A DNA stretch of 64,000 nt from Cylindrotheca closterium (Eukaryota > Bacillariophyta > Bacillariophyceae > Bacillariales > Bacillariaceae), in NCBI GenBank assembly GCA_933822405.4, contig CAKOGP040002424.1, positions 663,108-727,107 of the forward strand, read 5' to 3'. The notes under the pieces were generated by a model that had not been told where the DNA came from, ran no database searches, and worked only from the letters and a program-made list of their open reading frames with translations. Both the position numbers and the translations under genes were made by a program. Positions 10,701 to 22,643 of the stretch are shown here, piece after piece (within the stretch, counting starts at the first letter, position 1; every line of letters begins with the position of its first letter).

Positions 10701-13700
10701 GTTGCTATTGCGCTAATTGAAGAGGGCTTCACTGACAGGGTTTTACTCCGAGATTCGTTGCCAGCTGGAGTCGTTGTACCCCTGCTAGAAGTCCTTTTTC
10801 GGTGTAGGGACGAACAAGAGTTGCTTGACATGCCTCTCGATGACCCAGAGATGTGGTCGTTGATTGGGAGGGACGATGTGTACAAGAATTCCCAAGGCGC
10901 AAGGCCTGGCTTTTCGGAAGTCTCATCATTCAAAGTTGATTCGTTGAGTGCACTTGATCTTTCTGACCAATCAACGCCAAAATCGAGTAAGCTCGATGAC
11001 AAAGATAAGGATGGCATCTGTCCGCTCGAAGTGACTTCGTCCATGCTCTTCCCCGAGGATAACAGAATACGGGAAGTCGGTCGTCTTTTGCGATCATCGA
11101 GACCAATGTACCTCAATGTTCCTCGAGCAATTGAAGTAACTGACCACGACTACGAAAGGATGAAACAGGAAAAACTTCTACTGCTGAGCCGACGATCCCT
11201 TGCGCTCCCATTAGGCCGTGGAATGTTCACTATTGGCAACCTGCAACCTGTACCAGCGGAGCCGCTGCCGCTTCCAGAGATCTCTCTTGTCAGCCGTGTC
11301 CCACCCACAAATGCAATGCTTGCCCTAGACACCAGTGAAATGGAAACAGATATGAAGGTGTGGCCAGATTTTCACAATGGCGTTGCCGCTGGTTTGCGTC
11401 TTCCGCTTCATATGGATTCAAACGATAGCATATCGAAAATCACCAGAACATGGATTGTGTACAACAGACCAGACGAAGCTGCGGCTCAATCTCCTAATAA
11501 TGGAAGCAATGCCGCGAACTCAAATCAGCCGAACCCAATACATGCCTACGGGGGACTTTTGATGGCACTCGGTCTGCGTGGTCATTTGACTGCGCTTGAG
11601 ATGACGGATATCTTTGACTACTTGACACAAGGAACAGTAACAACTACTGTCGGTGTCTTGTTGGGGATGGCTGTAAATATGAGAGGTTCTTGCGACGTTT
11701 CTGTCTCGAAGATGCTGTGCCTACACATACCTTCCTTGATACCGCAGCACTTCAGCGCGATCGACGTGGCAAGTCCCGTACAGGCCGCTGCCATTGCGGG
11801 GGCTGGTTTGCTATATCAAGGCTCTTCACACCGCATGATGACTGAATTTTTGTTGAACGAGATTGGAAAAAGACCTGCAAATGACCTGAATGTTGTTGAT
11901 CGTGAAGCTTACACACTGTCATGCGGAATCGCACTTGGGATGGTGAACCTATGCCGAGGGGAAGGGACGTATAATGATGGATCTGGCATCGGCAGTGCTG
12001 GTCTAAGTGATCTACGCATTGAAGATAGGCTGTGTCGATATATTGTTGGCGGGCAAGATGATGCTGAAATTCGTCGACAACGTGAGGAATCCGACAGGTT
12101 AAGTCTTCCTTCCTCCAGCGCTGCAAACGGAAACGAGAAGTGCTCGTGTATCTTCGAAGGCAATTCAATTAATACGCATGTTACTGCTCCGGGTGCCACG
12201 CTTGCACTGGGCCTGATGTACATGATGAGTGGAAATACCACAATTGCAGCGGCGATTGCACTTCCGGACACTCACTTTCTCCTGGAATACGTTCGCCCTG
12301 ACTTTTTGATGCTACGAGTGATTGCCAGATCATTGATTCTTTGGGACGATGTCAAACCCTCCACAGAATGGATTTTTTCTCAACTGCCAAAAGCTGCTGC
12401 AGATGGCTACGAGAAGATGCGGACAATGGCCAAGAACATGTCGGGTGGAGCGCCAGCTCTAGTAGACGAGGACCAATCTTTTGATCGCCAGGCTGTTCGT
12501 TTGATCCATGTCCATGTCATTGCTGGCGCTTGTTTTTCTATTGGGCTGCGCTTTGCAGGCACAGGAAATCGAGATGCTGCAGCAGCAATCTTCGAGAGAG
12601 TGATGGAGTTGCGAGATCTCAGAGATGGTACCGATTCGGTATCTTGTGCGCTACGTCCGCCGGTTCCAGTTCTTGAAATGTGTTTGGGTTGTGTTGCAAT
12701 TTCGTTAGCAATGGTGATGGCTGGTTCTGGCGACCTGGAAGTCTTAAGGTGCGTAAAGGCAGCCTTGTGCGTACTGATTTGTTTGCCGAAAAGTCTTTCT
12801 AATTCCTTTTTGCTGGTAGATTACTGAAGGTACTGAGATGGCGGTGCGACGAACAAATCAGCTATGGCAGCCATTTGGCTTTCGGAACAGCAATAGGCCT
12901 ACTTTTCCTTGGTGGTGGAACGTGTACCTTGGGCAGAGAACCAGAAGATATTGCTGCATTGGTTATGGCATTCTATCCACGATTTCCGGCTTCGTCTACA
13001 GATAATCAATACCATCTCCAAGCGTTACGAAATCTGTATGCAATCGCGGTAAAGGAACGTTCGTTTCGTGCGATCGATGTGGACACTGGTGAAAGTGTTT
13101 TCGTTCCACTTGAGGTATGTATCGTTCTATTGAAACGTCTCAATATACAATAACGAACACTAACCTATTTCACAAAGGTTCATTTTGAGGACGCTAGCAA
13201 CCCTCCATTGAAAATGACGGCGCCGTGTTTGTTTTTCAATACAGATGCCAAGCCAAAGGAGCTGAGGGTAACGTCAGAACGATATTACCCGTTGACACTG
13301 AGCATGAACAATTCAATCCCGAGGAGCACCATTTTTGTAAAACGACGAAGCGCACACTTGAGCTACCTCCAGGATCCTCACTCACAGCGGTCGTTGCTTG
13401 TCCAGACCGGTACCTTCCAAGGCAACAAAGCGCTTGATCTAATTGCTTCCTTCACAGACGACCAAAAGGTCCTCGCTTTTGCGAAGCATCTTTGTGATCT
13501 TGGCCAACCTGTGGGTTCTGGTTCCAACGGTCCGTTTTCTGTTGCCGGATTTTGTTCTCGGGTCTTGCACGAGTCTTTGTTGCTGGACACCCAAGAGGCT
13601 CTTCCGCTGTATCTTGCATTGCGTACAACGATTTCCTCGTTGCAGACTGGGTCCTTTTCTGTTGCAACTCAGGTCTGGGACTTTCGAATTATCAAGTCGT

Positions 13701-13933
13701 ACTACGAACAACGTCGCCAATTGCAGGTTTCAGATTCAAGCCCGCGCCTCCTCAACAGTGAAATTGTCGCGTACTTACTAGAACTTCTCGAAAAGCTCTT
13801 GGTCGGAAGTGGGGATACGAAATTGCTTGTTTCAGCAAGCAAAGCATCAAATCGAGATGGATCTGTTCCAATTTTCTTTGAATCACAAGTCAATTCGCTG
13901 GCAGTTTCAAGCACGAGTATGGACCTAAGCTAG
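7781..13933 (+). CDS. APC1: Anaphase-promoting complex subunit 1
   Basis: Four exons (7781-8670, 8750-12748, 12820-13114, 13178-13933) give about 1,979 residues, the size expected of APC1, the largest scaffold of the cyclosome ubiquitin ligase. I chose ATG 7781 because the frame upstream has only a GTG. The N-terminal half is the WD40-like region (VHAIWEIKNS at the first splice junction). The C-terminal half contains proteasome/cyclosome (PC) repeats, visible as small-residue helices such as HAYGGLLMALGLRGHL, TTTVGVLLGMAVNMRG, AAAIAGAGLLYQGS, TLSCGIALGMVNLCRGEG and FGTAIGLLFLGGGTCTLG. The last of these is encoded in exon 3. The family assignment rests on these repeats, the length and the architecture. 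It lies 258 bp downstream of MCM9 on the same strand. Confidence 0.9.
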
Positions 13934-14050
13934 AGCTCGAACGCTGCCAACGTCGCTAAACATAGATAAAAGCTGATTGGAGTTCGATCAATGGTTCAAA
14001 ACACTCTAGAAATGGTCTGTGTACTGGTGTATACCTTGAATGTTTATTGA

Positions 14051-15136
14051 TTAGAGCCATGTCAAGGGTTTGTCTGGATTTGGGTTCACTTCTTCCTCCA
14101 GTTGTTCCACCATTTGTCTCCATGGAACAGTTCCAACGCCGCGACGGATGACCTTTCCATTACTCGCAACGACGATTGCAATACCCTCTTCTCTTGCATT
14201 CTCCCCACTTTGCTTTACGGCATCATCCATCTCGGCTTTCACGTATTCATTCCATCCTTCTCCAGTCGGTCTTGCAATGAATGGTTGAGTTTCGTAACTA
14301 GGCCTCTCTCCAAAACCTCCGCTTGGGCGAATGTCGTTGGTTCCCGCAGATGTATCGTATGGAACAACAAGCACGTTACTGAGCGCAAAGTCCATTTTCA
14401 GAAGGTTGGCTCCAACCAAAGCATCCTTGCATGCCTTTCTCGGTCCGATTACAAGAATCATGTGTTGCTTTGCTCCCATTTGCATCTCGTTAACAGTAGC
14501 TTGGCGTGTGTCTCCCTCCGTTGATACTGTGATTTCCAGTGGAAGTGTTTTCAGAATACTCGTTCGCTCATTCATCTGTTTAATAATCTTCTTCTCTTCC
14601 TTTTTCCTCTGTACCTTTTCTTCAACTTTTGTTTGGAGTTCATTCTGTTTGTCAATGTCATATTTTGCCAAGAATCCGAAGACAGCAACTGCTGCAAAGT
14701 CGATACCAACATTCATAAGCTAAAGATAAGCATGTGAGATATACATGTACAGCCCATATTTTTGAACCGATCTACTGTTATATTCGCTAGAACATCTCAC
14801 CTCTTTGTTCAGATTAAAGTCAGGACTGGCGGACGCAGCGACTGCTCCACTGATGTTGATGAGACCCCCGACAAAGGCTCCCGAACCAAGAGATCCATAC
14901 AAGAAGAGGCGCAGTGTTCTCCAAGGAGCGATCGATTCACTGAGAAGTTTATTCCTGACGCCCTCGTCTAGACCACCCTTTTTCGGTTTCTTGGTTTCAA
15001 ACAAGACTACTGACGACGGTTCATTGTCGGTCGTCGTCAATGAGGTCTTGATGGTATTAATGTTGGGGGCAAATGCACCGGCTGAAGCCAAGGTTGCAAG
15101 TGCCAACAAAAGGCGAAGTTGGGAAGAGACAGCCAT
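14051..15136 (-). CDS. LPA1: LPA1/REP27-like photosystem II assembly protein (DUF3493)
   Basis: Two exons (15136-14801 and 14719-14051) with an 81-nt intron give 334 residues. ATG 15136 begins a signal peptide ending LASAGAFAPN, a textbook ASAFAP plastid import motif. The conserved DUF3493 core reads APWRTLRLFLYGSLGSGAFVG and leads into two transmembrane helices flanking the intron (the second is LMNVGIDFAAVAVFGFLA). A charged coiled segment (QTKVEEKVQRKKEEKK) and a soluble C-terminal domain follow. Plant LPA1 and green algal REP27 are thylakoid proteins needed for D1 assembly and photosystem II repair; that role is inferred by family. It is divergent from the ABC transporter gene, sharing a 332-bp intergenic region with a TGACGTCA palindrome and a TATA box. 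Confidence 0.85.
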
Positions 15137-15277
15137 TTCCGTACTGTTCCTGGATTGTTGGCTGAGTAATATAATGACAGGAACAAACAATAATGTCAAT
15201 AACTGACATCCGACAACAACTCATCATTATTGAAGTAAGATCGACTCAGCATACCCGACTCATTCGAATTGCTCCGA

Positions 15278-15285
15278 TGACGTCA
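15278..15285. promoter_or_regulatory. CRE-like palindrome TGACGTCA
   Basis: A perfect TGACGTCA palindrome lies 142 bp upstream of the LPA1 start and 184 bp upstream of the ABC transporter start, in the shared divergent promoter. TGACGT/ACGTCA elements bind bZIP factors and are known CO2/cAMP-responsive elements in diatom promoters. Function here is inferred from position only. Confidence 0.5.
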
Positions 15286-15302
15286 TACGATTATCATAGG
15301 CC

Positions 15303-15309
15303 TATATAA
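15303..15309 (+). promoter_or_regulatory. TATA-like element
   Basis: TATATAA lies about 160 bp upstream of the ABC transporter ATG and 18 bp downstream of the CRE-like palindrome. Its position suits a core promoter for the plus-strand gene. No transcript data are available here. Confidence 0.45.
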
Positions 15310-15468
15310 GTCCAGAAAAAGGCAACGAATTTTCAAAAGAAAGGTGTGTGTTGAGAACGCACCGCAGGTTTCATCAAACCCACACAATAATAAGCATCAA
15401 GCATCACCATTGCCTAAACTGCAAACTTTGAAAATCTTTGTAGAGAAGTATAAGAAACGGGTTTTATC

Positions 15469-18400
15469 ATGGCGAGTTCAGGTGGCGAAACCGAGATGAA
15501 TGATTCATCAAAAGAAGAGAAAACCATCACGAGAAAGTTTTGGCTTTTCTTTCTCTTCTTGCTAGTCGATTTGGGATCTTCTATCATTCTCATGACTCCA
15601 CTCATCCCGAGAATTTACAGACTCGAGGGAACTTCCAACGTATTCAAGCTTCCTGAATCCATAATCGACCTCGGTATTCTCAGCGCTGCGAGATTCGCCT
15701 TTGCAATGATTGCATTCTTGTATTCCTTTTCTGCTGCAGAAGTACGACCGGAGTACCCGTTTGATTTGTACAAACCGAATGGGGACAAGAAGTCAAGCTC
15801 AGAATTGGAACAGGAATCGCTGGAGCAGAGCTTCCTTTCGTGGTGCAGAAACTATGTCTTCCGAGCTTCCTTTCCTTGCGAATTCGTCTCGTTGATCACT
15901 GGAGTGCTTTGCATTGTCAAGTGTTTGGTTCGACTCAATCTGGAAGTTGGGACCCTTGTGGACGCGGAGAATCTTCATCCTCTGATGTGGTCGGCGATTA
16001 CTGCCGCTGCTGTGTTTTCCGCTACTGAAGCGAGCTTTTTGGATTCTATCTGTTGCTCTTTGGCTAAGCTCGGAGAGATTCGCCGAAAGAGGGGAGACTC
16101 CTCCTTGCTAGAAAGAGCGGCATCGTCGCTAAGCGAACCACTTTTGAGTGGGGCAGATGAAGAAGTTCCGGAATCGTTAGAAACTTCCAGTCAACAAGAT
16201 GATGAGAATGAGCGTGGCGTGAGCGACATCGCTGCCGATGCAAACTACAAGGCCCAATGGTCTGATTTGGTGTCACTTTGCAAGCCCGACTTGCACCTAA
16301 TACTTGCTGCATTTGTGTTCCTTCTGCTTGCAGCCGGAGCGCAGATTTACATCCCTAAATGTACAGGATTGATTCTAGACGGGCTATCGCATGAATTTTC
16401 TGGTGATACCACTGATGCGGACCGTCACAAGAAGATGTCTGACGTACCGGGATTCACAGAAAATGTAAAACTGTTGATCATCTTTTCGATATTGGGTGGT
16501 GTTTTCTCTGGTTTGCGAGGATCCATCTTTACAGTTGTGGGTGGTCGAGCGAATGTACGCCTGCGAACCAAGCTCATGGACTCTCTGCTTGTTCAGGACA
16601 TTGGATTCTTTGATACCACCAAAACTGGAGACATTACAAGTCGTCTATCAAGTGATACTACCCTCGTTGGTGACCAGGTTACTTTGAATGTCAACGTCTT
16701 TCTTCGTTCCCTTGTTCAGGCAATCGGGGTGTTGATATTTATGTTCAGGTTGTCGTGGCAACTTTCCATTTTGGCTTTTATCTCTGTGCCTGCTATCACC
16801 ATCTTGTCAAAGTGGTACGGTATGTTCATTCGAAGTCTTACGAAAGTGATGCAAACCAAGGTACGATTGAAATTTCTGTTGCTAGTCTTTGGTATCGAAG
16901 CGTTGGCATCGTTGGTCTAATTTTGTTGTTCTTAGCTGGCAGACGGAAATTCCTTGTCAGAAGCGGCTATTAGTTCCATGCCCACCGTTCGCGCTTTTGA
17001 TGCTGCCACAACTGAATTCAAAGAGTTCGAAGAATGTATGCAACACTACCTTGATTTGAATATGAAATCGGCAATTGCGTACAGTGGGTATGCAACTGTC
17101 TCCACCTCTCTTCCTCAGTTGGTGACTGCGTAAGTATTGCAACTGGAACCTAAATTTCTGTGATCAAAAACAGATTGACTTACCCATCTTCTCGTCAGCC
17201 TCGTTGTCTTTTATGGAGGGCTACTGGTGCGAAATGGCGACTTGACGAGTGGTGAACTCGTTAGTTTCCTTCTGTACTTGCAATCTCTATCTGACGCGTT
17301 TGCAAGTATTGGATACATCTTTTCGAGTCTCACACAAGCTGTTGGAGCTGCCGACAAAGTCTTTGAACTCATGAACCGTAAACCTCAGCTCAAATCTGAG
17401 TACCATAAGCCCTGTATGCACAGCGCCGTGACATTGGTTTCAAAGACTCGAAAAACTGGACTCGATCCTGAGACATGTCAAGGAGACATTGTTCTCGACA
17501 ACGTTGAAATGTACTACCCAGCCCGACCGAAGAGAAGGATCTTGAATGGACTTTCCCTTCGAGTACAGCCAGGGAAGATAGCTGCCTTGGTTGGCCAAAG
17601 TGGCGGAGGAAAAAGTAGTGTGATCTCATTGGTCCAGCACCTGTACGAACAATCGAAGGGCAAGGTCATGATCGACGGGAAAGAAGTGCACGAGCTCAGT
17701 CCGAGGTAAGCTCACAATATTCGTCTTTGGTTTTGTTTGGCGACATGGTACTTCAAACTCAAATTGCTCTTCAAAGATGGTTGAGCCGAAACATTTCGAT
17801 AGTGTCACAAGAACCGACTCTATTTGGTCGATCAATCAAGAGAAATATCATCTATGGCCTAGAGGGTACTCACTTGGAACCGTCGGATGAGGAAATCGTG
17901 AGGGTTGCAAAGCTTGCCAATGCTCATGATTTCATTGAGGTATGATCTTCAAAAATATTCTTTAAAAAATACTACTTGCAGGGGCTCATCATAATATTTT
18001 ACTTTGAATGACAGAAAATGCCGCAAAAGTACGATACAGAAGTGGGTGAAAGAGGTGTTCAGTTGTCGGGAGGGCAGAAGCAAAGAATAGCCATAGCCCG
18101 AGCATTGATTCGGAAACCAAAGGTATGTTTTGAAGGATTGAACCTTGTATCATCTCTCCTACTTTTACTGACTCCAAATGATTGCTTGTCTACATCAGGT
18201 TCTACTACTGGACGAAGCGACATCGGGTAAGTTCATTTGTTCTATTTTCTAAATAGTCCTGGGAATCACCGCAACTCTAACCGGTATGATTGTATGCTTG
18301 TCCCCGAAGCCCTTGATGCCGAGTCGGAACACATGGTTCAAGAAGCTATTGATCACATGCTAGAGTCTGGGCGCTCAGGGAATGATTCTTCAGGGATGAC

Positions 18401-18581
18401 GGTGTTGATTGTGGCACATCGACTTTCGACTGTCCGCAATGCTGACATCATCTTTGTTGTCAAGGATGGTCAAGTAGTTGAAGAGGGGAACCATACAGAA
18501 CTTATTGAGAAGCCTGATAGTGCATATGCGGCTCTCGTTCAGCGCCAAATGATGGTGCAGAAAAAGCTGGAAGAGAAGTAG
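15469..18581 (+). CDS. TAP-like ABC half transporter (ABCB family)
   Basis: Seven exons (15469-16860, 16936-17129, 17199-17705, 17777-17939, 18015-18122, 18199-18226, 18310-18581) give about 887 residues. The order is an extra N-terminal four-helix region (about residues 24-200), a six-helix ABC transmembrane domain (from about 275) and one nucleotide-binding domain. The last has Walker [10 protein letters not shown], signature [10 protein letters not shown], Walker [10 protein letters not shown], and the H-loop in IVAHRLSTV. All catalytic motifs are intact. The extra N-terminal region resembles TMD0 of TAP/TAPL (ABCB9) peptide transporters, which target lysosome-like membranes; substrate and location here are inferred. 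Exon 6 is only 28 nt and encodes the Walker B strand, so skipping it would destroy ATPase activity. It shares a promoter region with LPA1. Confidence 0.9.
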
Positions 18582-18690
18582 CCATCTTGAGATTCACGTG
18601 CCGGTGTTGTCATTGTTGATGGGCGAAAACAATGAACAGTAGCGTAATACTTTTTGTCAACCTATTTCATCCATGGACTTCATCATAATT

Positions 18691-19863
18691 CTAACAAATA
18701 ACAGCTATATCGCGTATCAGAGATGGTAGCAAGACGGAAGGGTACGGCTTGCTGACCATGCGTCCCTTTTTGGCAATATCAAGTTTCCATTCATTAGCGA
18801 CCGTCGCTTCAATGTTCTTCCGTATTTCGTCGGCATCTTGTCGGGAAAGAGGCATACTCGCTCCACTGTAGTTTAGCAGAAAGACTGCAAGTGGAGGGTC
18901 TCCAGCCTTTAGCTTATTATCAGATGTCAACAGTTCTCTTGCTGCGATTTGAAAGTCAATTCCATCCGGGATGAATGGCTGGACAAGTTTTTCGACAGCG
19001 TCACCAACGACAATTTCCTCATAGGATACAGGGCATTGTTCGAGTTTGTCATCCAGACTGATTCGTAGCTCATGGCGACAGCTAATTTGCAATTCTTCGT
19101 CAATAACATCTCCATCGGGTAGGGAGAAGGTGTACTGCTGAGGCGAGTCACCCAACCAAAACGGTCGATCAACTCCACGATGAGACGAAAGCTCGTAGTC
19201 TGGTGCATACGGCTCAAGTTTCTTCAACAGCAGACCATGAGATCCTGCATACATTGCAGCCATCCAGCTTCGTTTCCATTCTTCAATACTGGCAGCGGGC
19301 ATTCCTCCTTGTGCATCACACAGGGCGACCCGAATTTCTCCATCTGGCTTGACGACATGGGACGCACTTTGCAAGAAATCAGACAGCAGTTGACGGTTAT
19401 GTCGGTGATTCGTTTTTCCTCTCCAATGTGGAAAGTTGAACTCGATAAAGTCAAACCTTGTTGTGGGAAAGAATTCTTCGAGTTTTGTCGCGTCAATGCC
19501 AAAGCGAAGCTCGTGCCCCTCGTGCTTGCATATGGATTCCGAGTTCTCCAAAGAACGCTTGTAGACTGTTTGATGAATATTTTCTTCTTCCAACACTGTT
19601 GCTACCATATTGATATTGGACTTTGCGAGTTTTTCGGCAATCCCTGCAGAATATGACAAATCCCCATCTCCGCAAACTAATAGTGTCGTCGACCCGTGGT
19701 CAAGGTTTGATGATTTCTTTTGTGTGTTTTCTGTGGGGACGTCAAAATGACTCTTCAGAGCAGTCGAACTGAATAACCGCCTTTGTGTTGATACTAGAGC
19801 TCGACCTGGAGAGATGCTACAGGCAAAAATGCCTGCAAATGTATGGAAACGGGGTACAAGCAT
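18691..19863 (-). CDS. BMT5-like rRNA uridine methyltransferase domain protein
   Basis: A single exon encodes 390 residues from ATG 19863. Residues about 60-240 match the BMT5-like (DUF2431) Rossmann methyltransferase domain. Seen are the SAM-binding start LLVCGDGDLSYSAGIA, the acidic strand end FGIDATKL, and the FDFIEFNFPHWRGKTNHRHNRQLLSDF block typical of this family. BMT5 methylates N3 of a uridine in large-subunit rRNA in yeast. The N-terminus (MLVPRFHTFAGIFACSISPG, then Arg/Ser-rich) could be an organelle-targeting leader, so an organellar rather than nucleolar target is possible. The C-terminal 150 residues are unrecognised and end hydrophobic. It is divergent from the next gene. Confidence 0.82.
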   Translation of the reverse strand: MLVPRFHTFAGIFACSISPGRALVSTQRRLFSSTALKSHFDVPTENTQKKSSNLDHGSTTLLVCGDGDLSYSAGIAEKLAKSNINMVATVLEEENIHQTVYKRSLENSESICKHEGHELRFGIDATKLEEFFPTTRFDFIEFNFPHWRGKTNHRHNRQLLSDFLQSASHVVKPDGEIRVALCDAQGGMPAASIEEWKRSWMAAMYAGSHGLLLKKLEPYAPDYELSSHRGVDRPFWLGDSPQQYTFSLPDGDVIDEELQISCRHELRISLDDKLEQCPVSYEEIVVGDAVEKLVQPFIPDGIDFQIAARELLTSDNKLKAGDPPLAVFLLNYSGASMPLSRQDADEIRKNIEATVANEWKLDIAKKGRMVSKPYPSVLLPSLIRDIAVIC

Positions 19864-20132
19864 CTCTCAATCTGGACACAATGATGTTTTGACATGTTGT
19901 GGTCGTCGTGGAAAATTCATTCCAGTCTGTCCGGCCATCAGATATCTGATGGCTGCGGGCAGAAGGCCAGGCACATGCATGACGTGTGACGTGTGAGAAA
20001 CGCAAAAAATGAAAATAAGATGGCCAGTTGTATTTTATTAGAGCCGAGGCACACTAACCAACGCATTCTTGTTGTTATTGTCCGGACGCGCCTCCTCGCT
20101 CATCAACTCTATCATATTGGCAAACAAGAAAG

Positions 20133-21439
20133 ATGAAAATGAGCTTGTTACTAACATCCCTTTGTTTGGTACGGTCGTCTTCACTGGTGGTTCGGTCCAA
20201 CATTGCACGAGGGTCATCAACATCATCATCAACTACAAGACTATTCTCCATTTCAACATCGGATGTCAACCTGGGTGTTTCTCGATTGGAAACACTTCAA
20301 ACATTATTATCGAAACACGGAGCTCCAGGAAGTAAAGGCTGCAACACTGCAGATGATTTGGAACCAATCACCCTGGATATCGCGACAGAAGCCCCAGACG
20401 AGACTCCCGAGTTGGTATCTTCACTCATGGGTATCGACGAACTCAAGGATCTTCACCCACATCTCTATCCATTGGCGAGATCAAAGACTAGTGGAAATTT
20501 AATATGCGCCCTTCGGCGTGCTTATGCCGATGACGCTAATGAATGGTATGCCAGCTCATCCAATGCTCCATGGCCCATCGTTGAAGCAAAGGTTGGAGGA
20601 CCAGGCATGAAGCTGTTAGCATTGAATAGCGAGCATTTGATGAGAAGAATCGTTTGCGAATGTGACTTTGAAGGAGACAACGAAAATATTGTGGAGTTGT
20701 ACAATAAGGGTCTTGGACAAAGTGCGATTGCTGACAAGACTCTTGATACTCCCTACGAAGCTGGTTCGGTTGAAAAGCTTGGGTAAGCGGACGATTGAAT
20801 GAATGCTGTCGCCTTGTATTATTGTGATTGAAGCCCCTCATTTCTACATTTGCATTCATTCATCTGCTATGGTAAAACAGATATGGAGTTGACAAGTATG
20901 TTTTGCTTCGGGTTGGACCTTTCCCAGACATTTACGAAACCCTAGCACTTGGACATGCTGAACGTGGAGACGAATCATCTTCTTTGATTTCCGCCGAAGC
21001 TTCAAACAGCAAGATCTCTGGGTTCGGTTCTGGGTTCTTGTTTTACGCTAGGCTCTTGTCTTCTTTCCCCAATCGCGAAGAAGAGACGCGGGATGCCGCT
21101 CGTATGTGCTTGAGATTGCCATTGCCTTCCATTGGCATGACCATTGATGACTTTAGGGAAGCTGCAATCCTTGGCCAAATTGCTGAAGAATCTGATTCCA
21201 ATGAAGAGGTCTTGGCAAAGATGCAGCGAATGTACGAAAAGATCCTAGAATCGGAACGGGACGACCCTACTGGTCAACAAGGGAAAACACCAGAACAAGT
21301 TGCCTTCGATGAGGCTAACTACATTCTTGATAATGTAGCTCTCACAGGGGCCAAGTGGTCTGATGCTCGGCCCAAGCTTGCTGAGATATACAGCTCTGTA
21401 GGCCGGGACGATATGGCAGCATTTGTCAACCCAAACTAA
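20133..21439 (+). CDS. Conserved-looking protein with organelle leader, function unknown
   Basis: Two exons (20133-20782 and 20881-21439), joined by a GTAAGC...ACAG intron of 98 nt, give 402 residues. The N-terminus is hydrophobic and then Ser/Thr/Arg-rich with no acidic residue for about 38 positions (MKMSLLLTSLCLVRSSSLVV), consistent with a signal peptide plus transit peptide to the plastid, although no clean ASAFAP motif is seen. The mature part is soluble and acidic, with motifs such as SSNAPWPIVEAKVGG, YVLLRVGPFPDIYETLALGH and LRLPLPSIGMTIDDF. I do not recognise the family. The smooth splice junction (GYGVDKYVLLR) and full-length reading frame argue for a real gene. Confidence 0.72.
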
Positions 21440-21650
21440 TATAATAGATTTTTGTCACATAAAAGAGCTAAGCATTTTGAAATTGTGCGCCATGTATGGA
21501 GCTATGTTAGTGTTTTGTAGCCGTTACGAGTTTTTTAACGGCTCGGGCAGAGGCGAAGATCGTCGAAGAGAACGATGGGTGAAAAGTCTGGAAGATTTCA
21601 ATGCATGTCACTGAAGCATCATTACTTTCTCATCACTGATCCATACTACA

Positions 21651-22375
21651 ATGTTACCTCGAATCCTACCAGCAACACGCAGAATTGCATCAAGCAGCAA
21701 CTTTACAGCAAGATGTGTTTCAGCCAGCGCACACTTGTTAGAGAAACATACCATGAAAGTCCCAACGATGGGCGACTCAATTACTGAGGGAACAATTGTT
21801 GAATGGACCGCTCAGGTTGGCCAAATGGTGAAAGAAGGCGATGTCGTGGCGCTAATAGAAACAGACAAGGTTACTGTTGATATCAAGGCCGAAATTGACG
21901 GTGTATTGACGCAGTGTTTTGGGGAACTGTAAGTTTTGAAAATTGAAGCGCCTTTGGTGTTGAGGACCAGGTGACTAAAAATTGTTATTTCGGCAGCGAG
22001 GAGACGGTAGAAGTTGGAGCTAATTTGTACGAGTTGGATACAGAAGCAGAGGCTACCGCTGTTGCTTCAGAGGGTTCTGCTGAACCAGCTGCAGCTGAAC
22101 CAGCACCTGCACCACCCGCTAAGGCCGCTCCAGCTAGTGATGCACCAGTGGCAGCAAAGAAGGCTCCCAGTAGTACTAGAGTGCCATCCATTCAATTTCT
22201 TGGAAAGGACGGCTGGGCACAAAAACTGAGTGGTGCGGATGCCGCAGTCGTGTATTTACCCAAAAACTATGGACGACCAGTATTCTCCGAGGCTGAAATG
22301 GAAGCGCTAGCAACGGGTGGTGCAAATATTGCCCCACAAGTCAAGGACTACTCGCATGGTGCACTTTTTGGGTAA
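21651..22375 (+). CDS. Mitochondrial lipoyl-domain protein with KGD4-like C-terminus
   Basis: Two exons (21651-21928 and 21997-22375) give 218 residues. A basic mitochondrial presequence (MLPRILPATRRIASSSNF) precedes a single lipoyl domain with the lipoylation motif IETDKVTVDI, the form found in the E2 subunit (DLST) of 2-oxoglutarate dehydrogenase. An Ala/Pro-rich flexible linker follows (about residues 112-155). The peripheral-subunit-binding and catalytic domains of E2 are absent. Instead there is a short C-terminal segment with VPSIQFLGKDGWAQKL and GRPVFSEAEMEALATGGA. I infer similarity to KGD4/MRPS36, the small subunit that tethers E3 to the 2-oxoglutarate dehydrogenase core. Alternatives are a truncated E2 gene, or an extra exon: the stop lies next to a GGGTAAAG that could serve as a weak donor. 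Confidence 0.78.
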
Positions 22376-22643
22376 AGTAGTCGAAGCGACGAGGCTGTGG
22401 CTGCGATCAAAAACCGTGATGTTGGTCCAAGTGCAACCAGAAAGGTGAAAAAACTGACTTTAATTGCCGTCCTTCTATCCTAGAAATTATAGAACAACAA
22501 TTAGGCGTATCAAGGGTATAATATCTTTTTTTGTTAACTCTATGGGCTGGCTACTACGGCACACAGTACTTGTACCCAATAAAGCTTGTTTCTTGGCGAT
22601 CACGGGGAATCTAGAGGGAGGAAGAAAACAAGTTCACAACCTC

